Shown piece by piece: positions 27,682 through 35,968 of a stretch of 64,000 nt of DNA. The stretch lies in the NCBI GenBank assembly GCA_016787065.1, contig JAEUVD010000002.1, positions 248,001-312,000 of the forward strand, written 5' to 3'. Numbering within the stretch: the stretch's first letter is position 1; every line of letters begins with the position of its first letter. The position numbers were made by a program, and so were the translations under genes. Below the pieces are notes generated by a model, which was not told the origin of the DNA, ran no database searches, and worked only from the letters and a program-made list of their open reading frames with translations. Source of the DNA: Chitinophagaceae bacterium (GTDB lineage Bacteria > Bacteroidota > Bacteroidia > Chitinophagales > Chitinophagaceae).

Positions 27682-28833
27682 TTATCCTAAAATTTCATTT
27701 AATAATTTCTGCTTCAAATTCTTCAAAGTAGTCTTTTGTGCTTTGAGTTGTTCTATTACGGTATCAAACTGTTTGAATAATAAAATCAACTCTTTTTGCT
27801 TTTCTTTTTTGGGAAGAATAAACTCCTGAACTGCCAATGTTTTGTTTTTGATAGTTGGAGAAAGTGAACCTTCTGAAATTTGAACTGCTCTGCTCATGAA
27901 TGCATCACTTTGCATAAAGAAAGGTAGAAATTCTTTTTCAATATTCTTCTCATTGGCTCTTAAAATCATGCTGTGGGCAGAGGCAATTCCGTCAAAATGA
28001 GAAACTGCTACTTTACGCAAATAGGCCCTGCGTTTGCCGAAAATGATATCGCCTTTGTAGATTTTAAGTTTGGTGCCTATTACATCATCTGGTGTTCCTG
28101 TTCTTTCAATTTTTAAATTGTCAGCATCCAAATGTTCTAAGCCAACATAAGTGGTGAGTTCGGTTTTCTTTGGCTCAACTCTTTCTGAAATATTGATGGC
28201 GATTTTATCAAACCTTACGGTTTCAAAGTCTTTGTCTGTTAAGTGATAGCCAAACTCCTTTTTTTCGCTAAATAAATCTCTAAGCAGTTTGTTTTTCAAT
28301 TGCAGCAAATTCTTCTCCTGCCCATCCACCTGCTCCATAGCCGTTTCTATGGATTGAAAAAGGGCAGCTATTTGTTTTTGCTCTTCGAGTGGGGGAAGGT
28401 GGATTGGTATTCTTTCAAGTTGCCCTTTATTTAATTTTAGTCTTGTTGTTCCGTTTACATAACCGCCAAAATCATTAAATGAGTTAAGGTAATGGAGTAT
28501 GTATTTGTCATCAGCTAATTTGGGCTTTGCCTTTAGTATGTGAACATGATTGTTTACCCAAGATTTGCCCCTAATCAGATATGCAATATCCTTTGATTTA
28601 TCGAAAAAAGGTGCTCCATCTTCCCCAATTAATACATATTCATCATCGATTAAAAAGTCATCAATCCAACCAACTAATCCTGTTGCACCATAGTAAGGGT
28701 AAAGTTCTTCCTGCATCTTATTCTCAATTCTTTTCTCTCGTTCAATCCCACTAATTGGTTTCCTTAGGTTGTCAAGAATATCACAACAATCTTTGATTTT
28801 CACATTTTCCCATTTATCTCTTCTCAACTTCAT
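27682..28833 (-). CDS. hsdS: Type I restriction enzyme, S (specificity) subunit
   Basis: This subunit recognises the bipartite DNA target for both methylation and restriction. It has 383 residues with two target-recognition domains (about 1-150 and 205-345). They are separated by the conserved helical spacer LPPLEEQKQIAALFQSIE (about 150-168) with the following coiled coil, and a second helical repeat ends the protein (ILPKKEKQKELILLFKQF, then a coiled coil). Its ATG overlaps the hsdM stop (ATGA). Both half domains look intact. The target sequence cannot be predicted by eye. Confidence 0.95.
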   Translation of the reverse strand: MKLRRDKWENVKIKDCCDILDNLRKPISGIEREKRIENKMQEELYPYYGATGLVGWIDDFLIDDEYVLIGEDGAPFFDKSKDIAYLIRGKSWVNNHVHILKAKPKLADDKYILHYLNSFNDFGGYVNGTTRLKLNKGQLERIPIHLPPLEEQKQIAALFQSIETAMEQVDGQEKNLLQLKNKLLRDLFSEKKEFGYHLTDKDFETVRFDKIAINISERVEPKKTELTTYVGLEHLDADNLKIERTGTPDDVIGTKLKIYKGDIIFGKRRAYLRKVAVSHFDGIASAHSMILRANEKNIEKEFLPFFMQSDAFMSRAVQISEGSLSPTIKNKTLAVQEFILPKKEKQKELILLFKQFDTVIEQLKAQKTTLKNLKQKLLNEILG

Positions 28834-30305
28834 GCTTCAATTCCAATATTTTTCAGTTGAGTAAATAAGTTCTCCAATGAAGCATTGATTTGTTTTTGTC
28901 CGGCCTTTACATTGGCAATCAACTCTTCGGTATTGTGTTCAATGGTATTGGCGGCTTGCTTCACATACAGTTGTATGCTCAGGTTGCCGTTGTTGTTTAA
29001 TACTTCTTTATTGTTGGCTACTTTGGCAAAACCTTCCGCATCTTTAAACTTCCAGTAAGCATCGCTAATCGTTTTAGTGTGCTGTGGTTCTAACCATGCA
29101 TTGGTGCGTTCTATGTGTAGCTCTTCTTTGGCATCAATAAAAATAATTTTGCCTTTGCGCTCTTTGGCCTTTTTCATACGGCACACCAGCAAACAACTTT
29201 CCATGCTGCTGTTGTAAAAAAGGTTTTTGCCCAAGCCAATTACCGCATCTACATAATCTTCTTCAATCATGCGTTTGCGTATCTCCGCTTCACTATCTCT
29301 AAACAATACCCCATGCGGCCATAGCACCACACAACGGCCGGTTTCGGAGTTCAGGCTTTTCATAATGTGCTGCTGAAAAGCATAGTCGGCGCAACCTTGT
29401 GGTGGTGTTCCCCAAATATTGCGTCCAAATGGGTCGTTCATCCATTTGCTCTGGCTCCACTTTTTTACGCTGTAGGGCGGGTTTGCCATTATTACATCAA
29501 ATTTTTTAAGTTCGTCATTCTCTAATATTTGTGGGCTATCTAAGGTGTCACCCTGCACAATCAAAAACTCATCTACATTGTGCATAAACATATTAATACG
29601 AGCAATGGCAGAAGTAATGAGGTTGAGTTCCTGTCCGTATAGTTTCAGCGTTCGGTATTCTTTGCCTTGCTCTTTCAGATGCAAAGCGGCACTCAGCAAA
29701 ATACCGCCACTACCGCATGTAGGGTCGTAAATGCTGTCATTGCTTTTGGGGTCGGTTATTTGCGTCATTAGTTTAACAACGGTTCGGTTGGTGTAAAACT
29801 CAGCTGCGGTATGTCCGCTATCGTCGGCAAATTTCTTAATCAGGTATTCGTAACCTTCTCCCATTATGTCGTGTGGCACATTGGCTACACTTAAATTCAT
29901 TTTACTAAAATGCTCAATTAGGTCAAGCATTTTTTCGTCACTCATTCTGCGTTTGTTTGTCCATTGTGCATCGCCAAACACATCGTGCAGCATTTCAAAG
30001 TTGGCTTTCTCAATACCGTTCAATGCTTTTTGCAGGTAAGCACCTACATCCACTGTTTTCTTTCGTACATCTTCCCAATGACAGCCTTTAGGTATTTGAA
30101 AACGGTGGTTCTCGGCAAACTCAGCAAAGGTTAAATCGCCATCGCTTTCTTCCAAAGCAGTTTGATATTCTTCGTCCCATAAATCACTTACTCTTTTAAA
30201 GAATAATAATGGGAAAATATATTGTTTAAAGTCTGCCGCATCGATCATTCCACGCAGAATGTTGGCGGCACCCCAGAGGTAATCTTCTAATTGTTTTTGA
30301 GTCAT
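28830..30305 (-). CDS. hsdM: Type I restriction enzyme, M (methyltransferase) subunit
   Basis: An adenine-N6 DNA methyltransferase subunit of 491 residues. The N-terminal HsdM helical domain (LEDYLWGAANILRGMIDAADF) is followed by the SAM-binding motif DPTCGSGGILL (about 190-200) and the catalytic motif IMANPPYS (about 270-277). It is the first gene of the minus-strand defence operon, just downstream of the atp terminator. A palindrome in its upstream region may be an operator. It methylates the host target sites in complex with HsdS. Confidence 0.96.
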   Translation of the reverse strand: MTQKQLEDYLWGAANILRGMIDAADFKQYIFPLLFFKRVSDLWDEEYQTALEESDGDLTFAEFAENHRFQIPKGCHWEDVRKKTVDVGAYLQKALNGIEKANFEMLHDVFGDAQWTNKRRMSDEKMLDLIEHFSKMNLSVANVPHDIMGEGYEYLIKKFADDSGHTAAEFYTNRTVVKLMTQITDPKSNDSIYDPTCGSGGILLSAALHLKEQGKEYRTLKLYGQELNLITSAIARINMFMHNVDEFLIVQGDTLDSPQILENDELKKFDVIMANPPYSVKKWSQSKWMNDPFGRNIWGTPPQGCADYAFQQHIMKSLNSETGRCVVLWPHGVLFRDSEAEIRKRMIEEDYVDAVIGLGKNLFYNSSMESCLLVCRMKKAKERKGKIIFIDAKEELHIERTNAWLEPQHTKTISDAYWKFKDAEGFAKVANNKEVLNNNGNLSIQLYVKQAANTIEHNTEELIANVKAGQKQINASLENLFTQLKNIGIEA

Positions 30306-30324
30306 ATCGGTTTAAATAGGAGGT

Positions 30325-30346
30325 GGGTAAAGTTAAACTTTATCCC
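30325..30346. promoter_or_regulatory. Palindrome upstream of hsdM; candidate operator
   Basis: TAAAGTT (30328-30334), a central A, and AACTTTA (30336-30342) form a perfect 15-base palindrome. GGG on one side and CCC on the other extend it with one bulge. It lies 20-40 bases before the hsdM ATG, where a promoter is expected, so a repressor bound here could control the defence operon. No cognate regulator gene is seen in the operon. Confidence 0.45.
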
Positions 30347-30400
30347 TATTTGATGAATTCAAAAATTAATCCCCACCCTTCAGTCAACATATCCCCTAAC

Positions 30401-30432
30401 AAAAAAACGACCGAAGTCTCCTCCGGTCGTTT
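30401..30432 (-). terminator. Terminator of the atp operon
   Basis: A 9-base stem, AAACGACCG (30405-30413) and CGGTCGTTT (30424-30432), has a 10-base loop. On the minus strand it is followed by seven T residues. It stands 22 bases after the atpA stop, so transcription of the ATP synthase operon ends here and no atpG follows. Confidence 0.85.
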
Positions 30433-30453
30433 CTATTATCATTCAATAAAAAT

Positions 30454-32034
30454 CTATTTGCTAAACTGTGGTATCAAGCTTTGTGCTAAGGCCGTCATTT
30501 TTGCAATGCCTTCTTCCGGTAAATTACCTTTCTTGAATTCGGCTAATAAATCAGCATACTTGTTTTCCATTTCAGTCATGAATACTTCTTCAAACGCTTT
30601 CATATTCTTCACCGGAACATCATTCAATAAACCATTTGTACCTAAGTAAATAATGGCAACTTGTTTTTCTACGGAGAATGGAGAGAACTGCCCTTGCTTC
30701 AAAATTTCTACGTTACGTGCCCCTTTATCCAAAATTGATTTCGTAGCCGCATCTAAATCACCACCGAACTTCGAGAAGGCTTCCATCTCACGGTATAAGG
30801 CCTGATCTAATTTTAAGGTACCTGCTACTTTCTTCATCGACTTGATCTGAGCACTACCACCCACACGACTTACCGAGATACCTACGTTAATCGCCGGACG
30901 AATACCGGAGTTAAATAAATTCGACTCCAAGAAGATCTGACCATCAGTAATCGAAATTACGTTCGTTGGGATATATGCTGATACGTCACCTGCTTGTGTT
31001 TCGATGATTGGCAAGGCCGTTAAACTTCCTCCACCTTTTACCAAATGCTTGATAGAATCAGGAAGGTCGTTCATCTTCTTCGCAATATCATCTTTACCTA
31101 CCACTTTCGCAGCACGCTCTAATAAACGACTATGCAAGTAGAATACATCACCCGGATAAGCCTCACGTCCTGGAGGACGACGTAATAACAACGACACCTC
31201 ACGATACGCTACCGCTTGCTTACTTAAATCATCATATACAATCAATGCCGGACGACCGGTATCACGGAAGAACTCTCCAATCGCAGCACCCGCAAATGGC
31301 GCGTAGAACTGTAATGGAGCCGGATCAGCCGCCGAAGCCGCTACGATGATGGTATAATCCATCGCACCGTTATCGGTTAAGGTTTTCATGATTTGCGCTA
31401 TCGTACTTGCTTTTTGTCCGATGGCAACATAAATACAATATACCGGTTTGCCTGCTTTGTAAAATTCTTTTTGATTAATAATGGTATCAATACAGATAGC
31501 CGTTTTACCGGTCTGACGATCACCAATTACTAATTCACGTTGTCCGCGACCAATCGGAATCATCGCGTCAATTGCTTTGATACCTGTTTGTAATGGCTCT
31601 TTTACAGGCTCACGGAAGATAACCCCTGGCGCTTTACGCTCTAAAGGCATTTCATACAATTCACCTTTAAGCTGCCCTTTACCATCAATCGGTTCGCCGA
31701 GTGTATTAATAACACGCCCCAACATGCCATCACCTACTTTTATAGAGGCAATACGGTTGGTACGTTTTACTTTATTTCCTTCTTTAATGCCTTTCCCTTC
31801 ACCCATCAATACCACACCCACATTATCTTCTTCCAGGTTCAAGGCAATTGCTTGTACACCGGTTTCAAATTCAACGAGCTCACCCGAACGAACGCCGTTA
31901 AGACCGTAGATACGGGCGATACCGTCACCCACTTGTAATACTGTTCCTACTTCTTCGAGGTCGGCACTGGCGTTGAAATTGCCAAGCTGCTGGCGGAGGA
32001 TGGCCGAAATTTCATCTGGTTTGATACTTACCAT
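30454..32034 (-). CDS. atpA: F1Fo ATP synthase subunit alpha
   Basis: The non-catalytic nucleotide-binding subunit of the F1 head. It has 526 residues, the N-terminal beta barrel ([22 protein letters not shown]), the P-loop GDRQTGKT (about 174-181), and the conserved [17 protein letters not shown] and [21 protein letters not shown]. It is complete. It is the last gene of the atp operon here and is followed directly by a strong terminator, so the usual next gene for the gamma subunit is absent. Confidence 0.98.
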   Translation of the reverse strand: MVSIKPDEISAILRQQLGNFNASADLEEVGTVLQVGDGIARIYGLNGVRSGELVEFETGVQAIALNLEEDNVGVVLMGEGKGIKEGNKVKRTNRIASIKVGDGMLGRVINTLGEPIDGKGQLKGELYEMPLERKAPGVIFREPVKEPLQTGIKAIDAMIPIGRGQRELVIGDRQTGKTAICIDTIINQKEFYKAGKPVYCIYVAIGQKASTIAQIMKTLTDNGAMDYTIIVAASAADPAPLQFYAPFAGAAIGEFFRDTGRPALIVYDDLSKQAVAYREVSLLLRRPPGREAYPGDVFYLHSRLLERAAKVVGKDDIAKKMNDLPDSIKHLVKGGGSLTALPIIETQAGDVSAYIPTNVISITDGQIFLESNLFNSGIRPAINVGISVSRVGGSAQIKSMKKVAGTLKLDQALYREMEAFSKFGGDLDAATKSILDKGARNVEILKQGQFSPFSVEKQVAIIYLGTNGLLNDVPVKNMKAFEEVFMTEMENKYADLLAEFKKGNLPEEGIAKMTALAQSLIPQFSK

Positions 32035-32118
32035 TTCGATTAATTTTGAATGTTTATTTTTTTATTAAAGCGGACATTTGCTTGGGTTCCTTTTCACTTT
32101 TCCATGAAGAAGAAAGCC

Positions 32119-32682
32119 TTAGCGTATATCCTGTACATATTCGTTTTTCAAAAATTGTTTCTTAATATCATTCAGATCGCGGATTACGCTAGCATCGAAG
32201 AGATTGTTATTTGCTTCGAGCACGAAACCACCGATCAGGCTGGGGTCCACTTTAGTTGTTAAATCAATTGTTTGGCCTTGTAACTGGGCTAGCACTTTTT
32301 CTTTCAAGTTGGCTATCATCGATTCGTCGAGCGCTTCCGATGTAGTAAGAACCACCTCGGTAATATTATTTCTCTTTTTGTACTGAGCTATAAATGCCGA
32401 CGCTATTTCAGGTAAGAAATACTCACGACCTTTATTGATAATCAAATTCAGGAAGGTATGTGTTACATGGTCAATCTTTCCTTCAAATAAAGCCTTTATT
32501 ACTGCATTCTTCTTATCTGCTTTCACCACCGGGCTGCGCATCAGCATAACGAAATCTTTACTTTCATTACATAGGGCATTGATACCCTGCATGTCGCTGT
32601 ATAACGCATCCAACTTGTTTTGCTCTATGGCAATATCTACCAGCGATTTTGCGTATCGATCGGCTAAACGAGGATTCTGCAT
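32119..32682 (-). CDS. atpH: F1Fo ATP synthase subunit delta
   Basis: The peripheral-stalk subunit that joins F1 to the b subunit. It has 187 residues. N-terminal helices (LADRYAKSLVDIAIEQ) and the conserved C-terminal signature (TTKVDPSLIGGFVLEANNNLFDASVIRDL) identify OSCP/delta. It starts two bases before the atpF stop region and is followed after 84 bases by atpA. Confidence 0.95.
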   Translation of the reverse strand: MQNPRLADRYAKSLVDIAIEQNKLDALYSDMQGINALCNESKDFVMLMRSPVVKADKKNAVIKALFEGKIDHVTHTFLNLIINKGREYFLPEIASAFIAQYKKRNNITEVVLTTSEALDESMIANLKEKVLAQLQGQTIDLTTKVDPSLIGGFVLEANNNLFDASVIRDLNDIKKQFLKNEYVQDIR

Positions 32683-32684
32683 AA

Positions 32685-33179
32685 TTAGTTCATTTTAATT
32701 TCGTTCGCCAACGTTTTGATGTAGTTCTCGTGTTCAGCCTTATTACTTAATTCTTTACGAATTACTTTTTCAGCCACCTCAATTACCAAACTACCCATTT
32801 TATTTTTTACATCAATAAGGGCTGCATTTTTTTGCTGTTCAATTTGCTCACGTGCTTCAGCAATAATTTTTGAAGCTTCTTCCTTCGCTTGTTCCTTCGC
32901 TTCATTAATCATTTTATCCTTTGTATCTTTTGCTTCACGAAGCATCAAGGTACGTTCTTCACGAGCTTGATTAAGCAACATTTCATTTTCACTTTTCATG
33001 TTACTCATTTCTGCTTTCATTTTTTCAGCAGAAGAAATGCTATCGGCTATACTTTTTTCGCGATCGTGTAAAGCGGTAAGAATTGGTTTCCATGCAAATT
33101 TCTTCAACAGAAAAAATGCAATCAGGAAGGCGAGGGCTGTCCAGAAAAAGAGACCTAATTCAGGTAAGAGTAAATCCAT
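32685..33179 (-). CDS. atpF: F1Fo ATP synthase subunit b
   Basis: A single N-terminal membrane helix (ELGLFFWTALAFLIAFFLLKKF) is followed by a long charged coiled coil, the form of the b subunit that makes the peripheral stalk. Its 164 residues are normal. It ends two bases before atpH starts. Confidence 0.95.
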   Translation of the reverse strand: MDLLLPELGLFFWTALAFLIAFFLLKKFAWKPILTALHDREKSIADSISSAEKMKAEMSNMKSENEMLLNQAREERTLMLREAKDTKDKMINEAKEQAKEEASKIIAEAREQIEQQKNAALIDVKNKMGSLVIEVAEKVIRKELSNKAEHENYIKTLANEIKMN

Positions 33180-33260
33180 TTTTTATTGGTATTAATTTTG
33201 TTTTTGATTGAAAAGAACTGCATTCGCCGCCCTTTGCTTTGAATGCAGTTAGTTTTTTTC

Positions 33261-33506
33261 TTAGAGGAACATCGCTAACAGACCTACGATAACGCCGAAA
33301 AGGGCAACACCCTCAACTAACGCCGCAGCAAGAATCATGTTAGAACGGATATCGTTTAGGATTTCCGGTTGACGAGCCATGCTTTCCAAGGCTGATTTAC
33401 CGATTTGTCCTACCCCAACACCTGCGCCTAATGCAGCAATACCTGCACCAATAGCACCACCGGCGTTAGCCATTCCATCGAGAAGAATTGTGTTTAATAC
33501 TGACAT
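33261..33506 (-). CDS. atpE: F1Fo ATP synthase subunit c
   Basis: An 81-residue hairpin of two membrane helices that forms the rotor ring. Helix 1 is rich in Gly and Ala (GGAIGAGIAALGAGVGVGQ), the loop has the conserved ARQPE, and helix 2 holds the ion-carrying Glu65 in LVEGVALFG. The residue after Glu is Gly and not Ser or Thr, which favours proton rather than sodium coupling. That ion choice is an inference. Confidence 0.96.
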   Translation of the reverse strand: MSVLNTILLDGMANAGGAIGAGIAALGAGVGVGQIGKSALESMARQPEILNDIRSNMILAAALVEGVALFGVIVGLLAMFL

Positions 33507-33537
33507 ATTATATGGTTTAAAAAATTTTTAATCGTTA

Positions 33538-34674
33538 TTAATGATGGGCTCCGTGCTCTTCATGATGATGCTCTTCAATAGCCTGACCGATAAATACCGC
33601 CGCCAGGTTTGTAAAGATGAACGCTTGAATAGCTGCCACCAATAACTCTAAGAAGAACATAAATACTGAAAATGCTACAGAAAATAATGAAACGCCAAAC
33701 CCAGCAACTTTACTCATAGCACCGAAGATGAATATCATACACATCAGACTAAGAATAATGGTATGTCCGGCAAAAATATTGGCGAACAAACGTATAGCTA
33801 AGGCAGCGGGTTTAATTAAAAGGTTACTCAAGATTTCAATAGGTACCAAAATGAATTTGATGCCCATCGGAATTCCCGGAGGGTTTAACATGTGGCCCCA
33901 GAAATATTTGGTTGAATTTGCCAACATCACCACAAAAAACACCAAGGTTAGAAGCAATGTTACCGCAATATTCCCCGTAAGGTTTGCACCTCCCGGTAAT
34001 AAACCTAAGAGGTTATTAATCCAGATGAAGAAGAAGAAGGTTAACAACAACGGCATGTATTTCAAATATTGCTTCCCTAAATAAGGCTTGGCAACATTAT
34101 CTTGTACGAAACCAATAACAGGTTCCAGCGCGTTCTGCCATCCGGTTGGGGCTTTGTTGATGCCATTATTTTTGTATTTCTTAGCAGAACCCGTTAAGAG
34201 GAACCACAACAACAATAACGAAATAAGCATGGAAACCACATTCTTCGTGATAGAAAAATCGTAAAATTTAGAACCGTCCAACGACATAATTTTACCCTTT
34301 ACCAAGGTTGGGTCGGCAGCAATATCGTGCTCATCCACCATTTTGTATCCATTATAAGGTTCATGGCCGTGATGAAATTTCGACGACATAAACACGCTCA
34401 AACCATTGGTTGGACTGTATAAAATAACCGGTAAAGGCAGGCTAGCATGAAAATCGCCTACGGAGAACAGATGCCAATCATGGGCGTCACGAATATGTCC
34501 GAAAATAACCTCCTTTACATTCAATTTTTTCTCGCCTTCGGCATGTGGATCGCGTCCTTCGGCTGTTACCGGATGATTTTCGGTCTCCTGAGCGAAGCCT
34601 GAAAATGCAAATCCAAAGATCACGAAAAGTAGCGTTAGTAAGGCTTTTACAGGAATTTTTGGAGTAAAAATCAT
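33538..34674 (-). CDS. atpB: F1Fo ATP synthase subunit a
   Basis: The membrane stator subunit that forms the ion half-channels. The C-terminal half has the subunit a helices, with the essential Arg in LAIRLFANIFAGHTII and the following LELLVAAIQAFIFTNLAAVFIG. As is usual in Bacteroidota, a signal-like hydrophobic segment and a long extra N-terminal region precede the core. The ATG at 34674 (378 residues) is preferred. A longer frame begins with a TTG that is part of the promoter -7 element and so cannot be translated. It is the first gene of the atp operon. The C-terminus is His-rich (EEHHHEEHGAHH). Confidence 0.95.
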   Translation of the reverse strand: MIFTPKIPVKALLTLLFVIFGFAFSGFAQETENHPVTAEGRDPHAEGEKKLNVKEVIFGHIRDAHDWHLFSVGDFHASLPLPVILYSPTNGLSVFMSSKFHHGHEPYNGYKMVDEHDIAADPTLVKGKIMSLDGSKFYDFSITKNVVSMLISLLLLWFLLTGSAKKYKNNGINKAPTGWQNALEPVIGFVQDNVAKPYLGKQYLKYMPLLLTFFFFIWINNLLGLLPGGANLTGNIAVTLLLTLVFFVVMLANSTKYFWGHMLNPPGIPMGIKFILVPIEILSNLLIKPAALAIRLFANIFAGHTIILSLMCMIFIFGAMSKVAGFGVSLFSVAFSVFMFFLELLVAAIQAFIFTNLAAVFIGQAIEEHHHEEHGAHH

Positions 34675-34695
34675 CTCGTTTTTCAATTTCGGGTG

Positions 34696-34726
34696 CAAAA
34701 GTAAGTCGTTATGCTATAAGAACAAA
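34696..34726 (-). promoter_or_regulatory. Promoter of the atp operon
   Basis: On the minus strand TTTG (34726-34723) is followed after exactly 19 bases by TACTTTTG (34703-34696), a full match to the Bacteroidota -33/-7 consensus. The ATG of atpB lies 21 bases downstream. This is the clearest two-element promoter in the window. Confidence 0.85.
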
Positions 34727-34877
34727 GGATAGGAGCGAATTTGTTGCGACAAACCCCTTTCATAGCAAAATCGAATCATACAAATTCCGGACCTTTCCTT
34801 CCGGGAACACCGAGGGAATTAAAGTTACAGATTGGAATAACGGCACGGCCTTCTTAATCTTGTACTTTCTTTTCTAT

Positions 34878-35921
34878 ATGAAAACAATACTCTCCGTAGT
34901 TGGCGCACGTCCGCAGTTTATTAAACATGCCCCCATGCAATTACAGTTACAGAAGCACTTTCGTGCCCTTACCCTGCATACCGGACAGCATTACGACGAG
35001 AACATGAGTAAGGTTTTCTTTGAAGAATTGGGCATTCCAAAGCCCGATTTTACCTGCGATATAGCGGGCGCAACCACCCAGGGCAAACAAACAGCCCTCA
35101 TGTTAACAGCGATAGAACAGGTTTGTATGGATGAACAACCGGATGCTCTGGTAATTTATGGCGATACCAATTCAACCTTGGCGGCTGCGTTGGTTGGCGC
35201 TAAAATGAGCATTCCTTTAGTTCATATTGAAGCGGGGTTGCGCAGTTTTAACCGTGCTATGCCGGAAGAAGTGAATCGCATTGTAGCCGACGAATTTTCG
35301 AAAATGCTGTTTTGTCCTACTGAAACAGCCATCGCAAACCTCCATAAAGAAGGTATTCAGCATGAACATATTTATCGATGTGGCGATGTGATGTGCGATA
35401 TGATTCAACTCATAGCCCCCAAAGTGCTACCCTTGGTAAAAGAACCGTATTATTTCACCACGATACACCGCCCGTATAATACCGACGATCCGAATCGTTT
35501 ACTCACTATTTTACAAGCCCTGGATCGGTTAGGAAAAAAGATCATATTCTCTATTCATCCTCGAACCCTCCATCGCTTAAGTGCATTTGGTATTCAGAAA
35601 GAGCAATTTGAACGTATTCAGTTTATTGATCCCGTAGGTTATTTGGAATCTGTGGCTTATCAGAAATATGCCGATTGTGTAATAACCGACAGTGGTGGCA
35701 TTCAGAAAGAAGCCTATATGTTGAAAAAGCAATGTATAACACTTCGTAGTGAAACAGAATGGGTGGAAACCTTGGCTGATGGGTGGAATACCCTTGTTTT
35801 TGATGACCTTTCAAAACTAAAAATCGCCCTCGAGCAAACGCCGGGAGCGCATAACGAATTTCTTTATGGTGATGGGCGAGCCGCAGAGGAAATCACAGGC
35901 ATTATGCTTAAAAACCTGTAA
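34878..35921 (+). CDS. wecB: UDP-N-acetylglucosamine 2-epimerase (non-hydrolysing)
   Basis: It interconverts UDP-GlcNAc and UDP-ManNAc to supply ManNAc-derived sugars for surface polysaccharide. The 347 residues carry the family marks SVVGARPQFIKHAP at the N-terminus, YGDTNST, HIEAGLRSF, TTIHRPYNTDD and TDSGGIQKEAYMLKKQCITLR. The start at 34878 (MKTILSVVG) is chosen because six upstream codons precede the conserved strand. It is the first gene of the plus-strand polysaccharide region and is followed 47 bases later by asnB. Its gap to the divergent atp operon contains only promoters. Confidence 0.93.
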   Translation: MKTILSVVGARPQFIKHAPMQLQLQKHFRALTLHTGQHYDENMSKVFFEELGIPKPDFTCDIAGATTQGKQTALMLTAIEQVCMDEQPDALVIYGDTNSTLAAALVGAKMSIPLVHIEAGLRSFNRAMPEEVNRIVADEFSKMLFCPTETAIANLHKEGIQHEHIYRCGDVMCDMIQLIAPKVLPLVKEPYYFTTIHRPYNTDDPNRLLTILQALDRLGKKIIFSIHPRTLHRLSAFGIQKEQFERIQFIDPVGYLESVAYQKYADCVITDSGGIQKEAYMLKKQCITLRSETEWVETLADGWNTLVFDDLSKLKIALEQTPGAHNEFLYGDGRAAEEITGIMLKNL

Positions 35922-35937
35922 ACCGATTAGAATCTAT

Positions 35938-35945
35938 TACTTTTG
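35938..35945 (+). promoter_or_regulatory. -7 element upstream of the first asnB-like gene
   Basis: TACTTTTG matches TAnnTTTG exactly and ends 23 bases before the ATG. The surrounding TATTACTTTTG is identical to the element before the hydrolase gene at 59845. No convincing -33 element is seen. Confidence 0.5.
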
Positions 35946-35968
35946 CCGGCTACTTTTTAGTTAGAACT

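Noticed and set aside
30323..30649. 108-codon plus-strand frame at the atpA end
   Set aside because: It overlaps the atp terminator and atpA in antisense and has no protein-like features.
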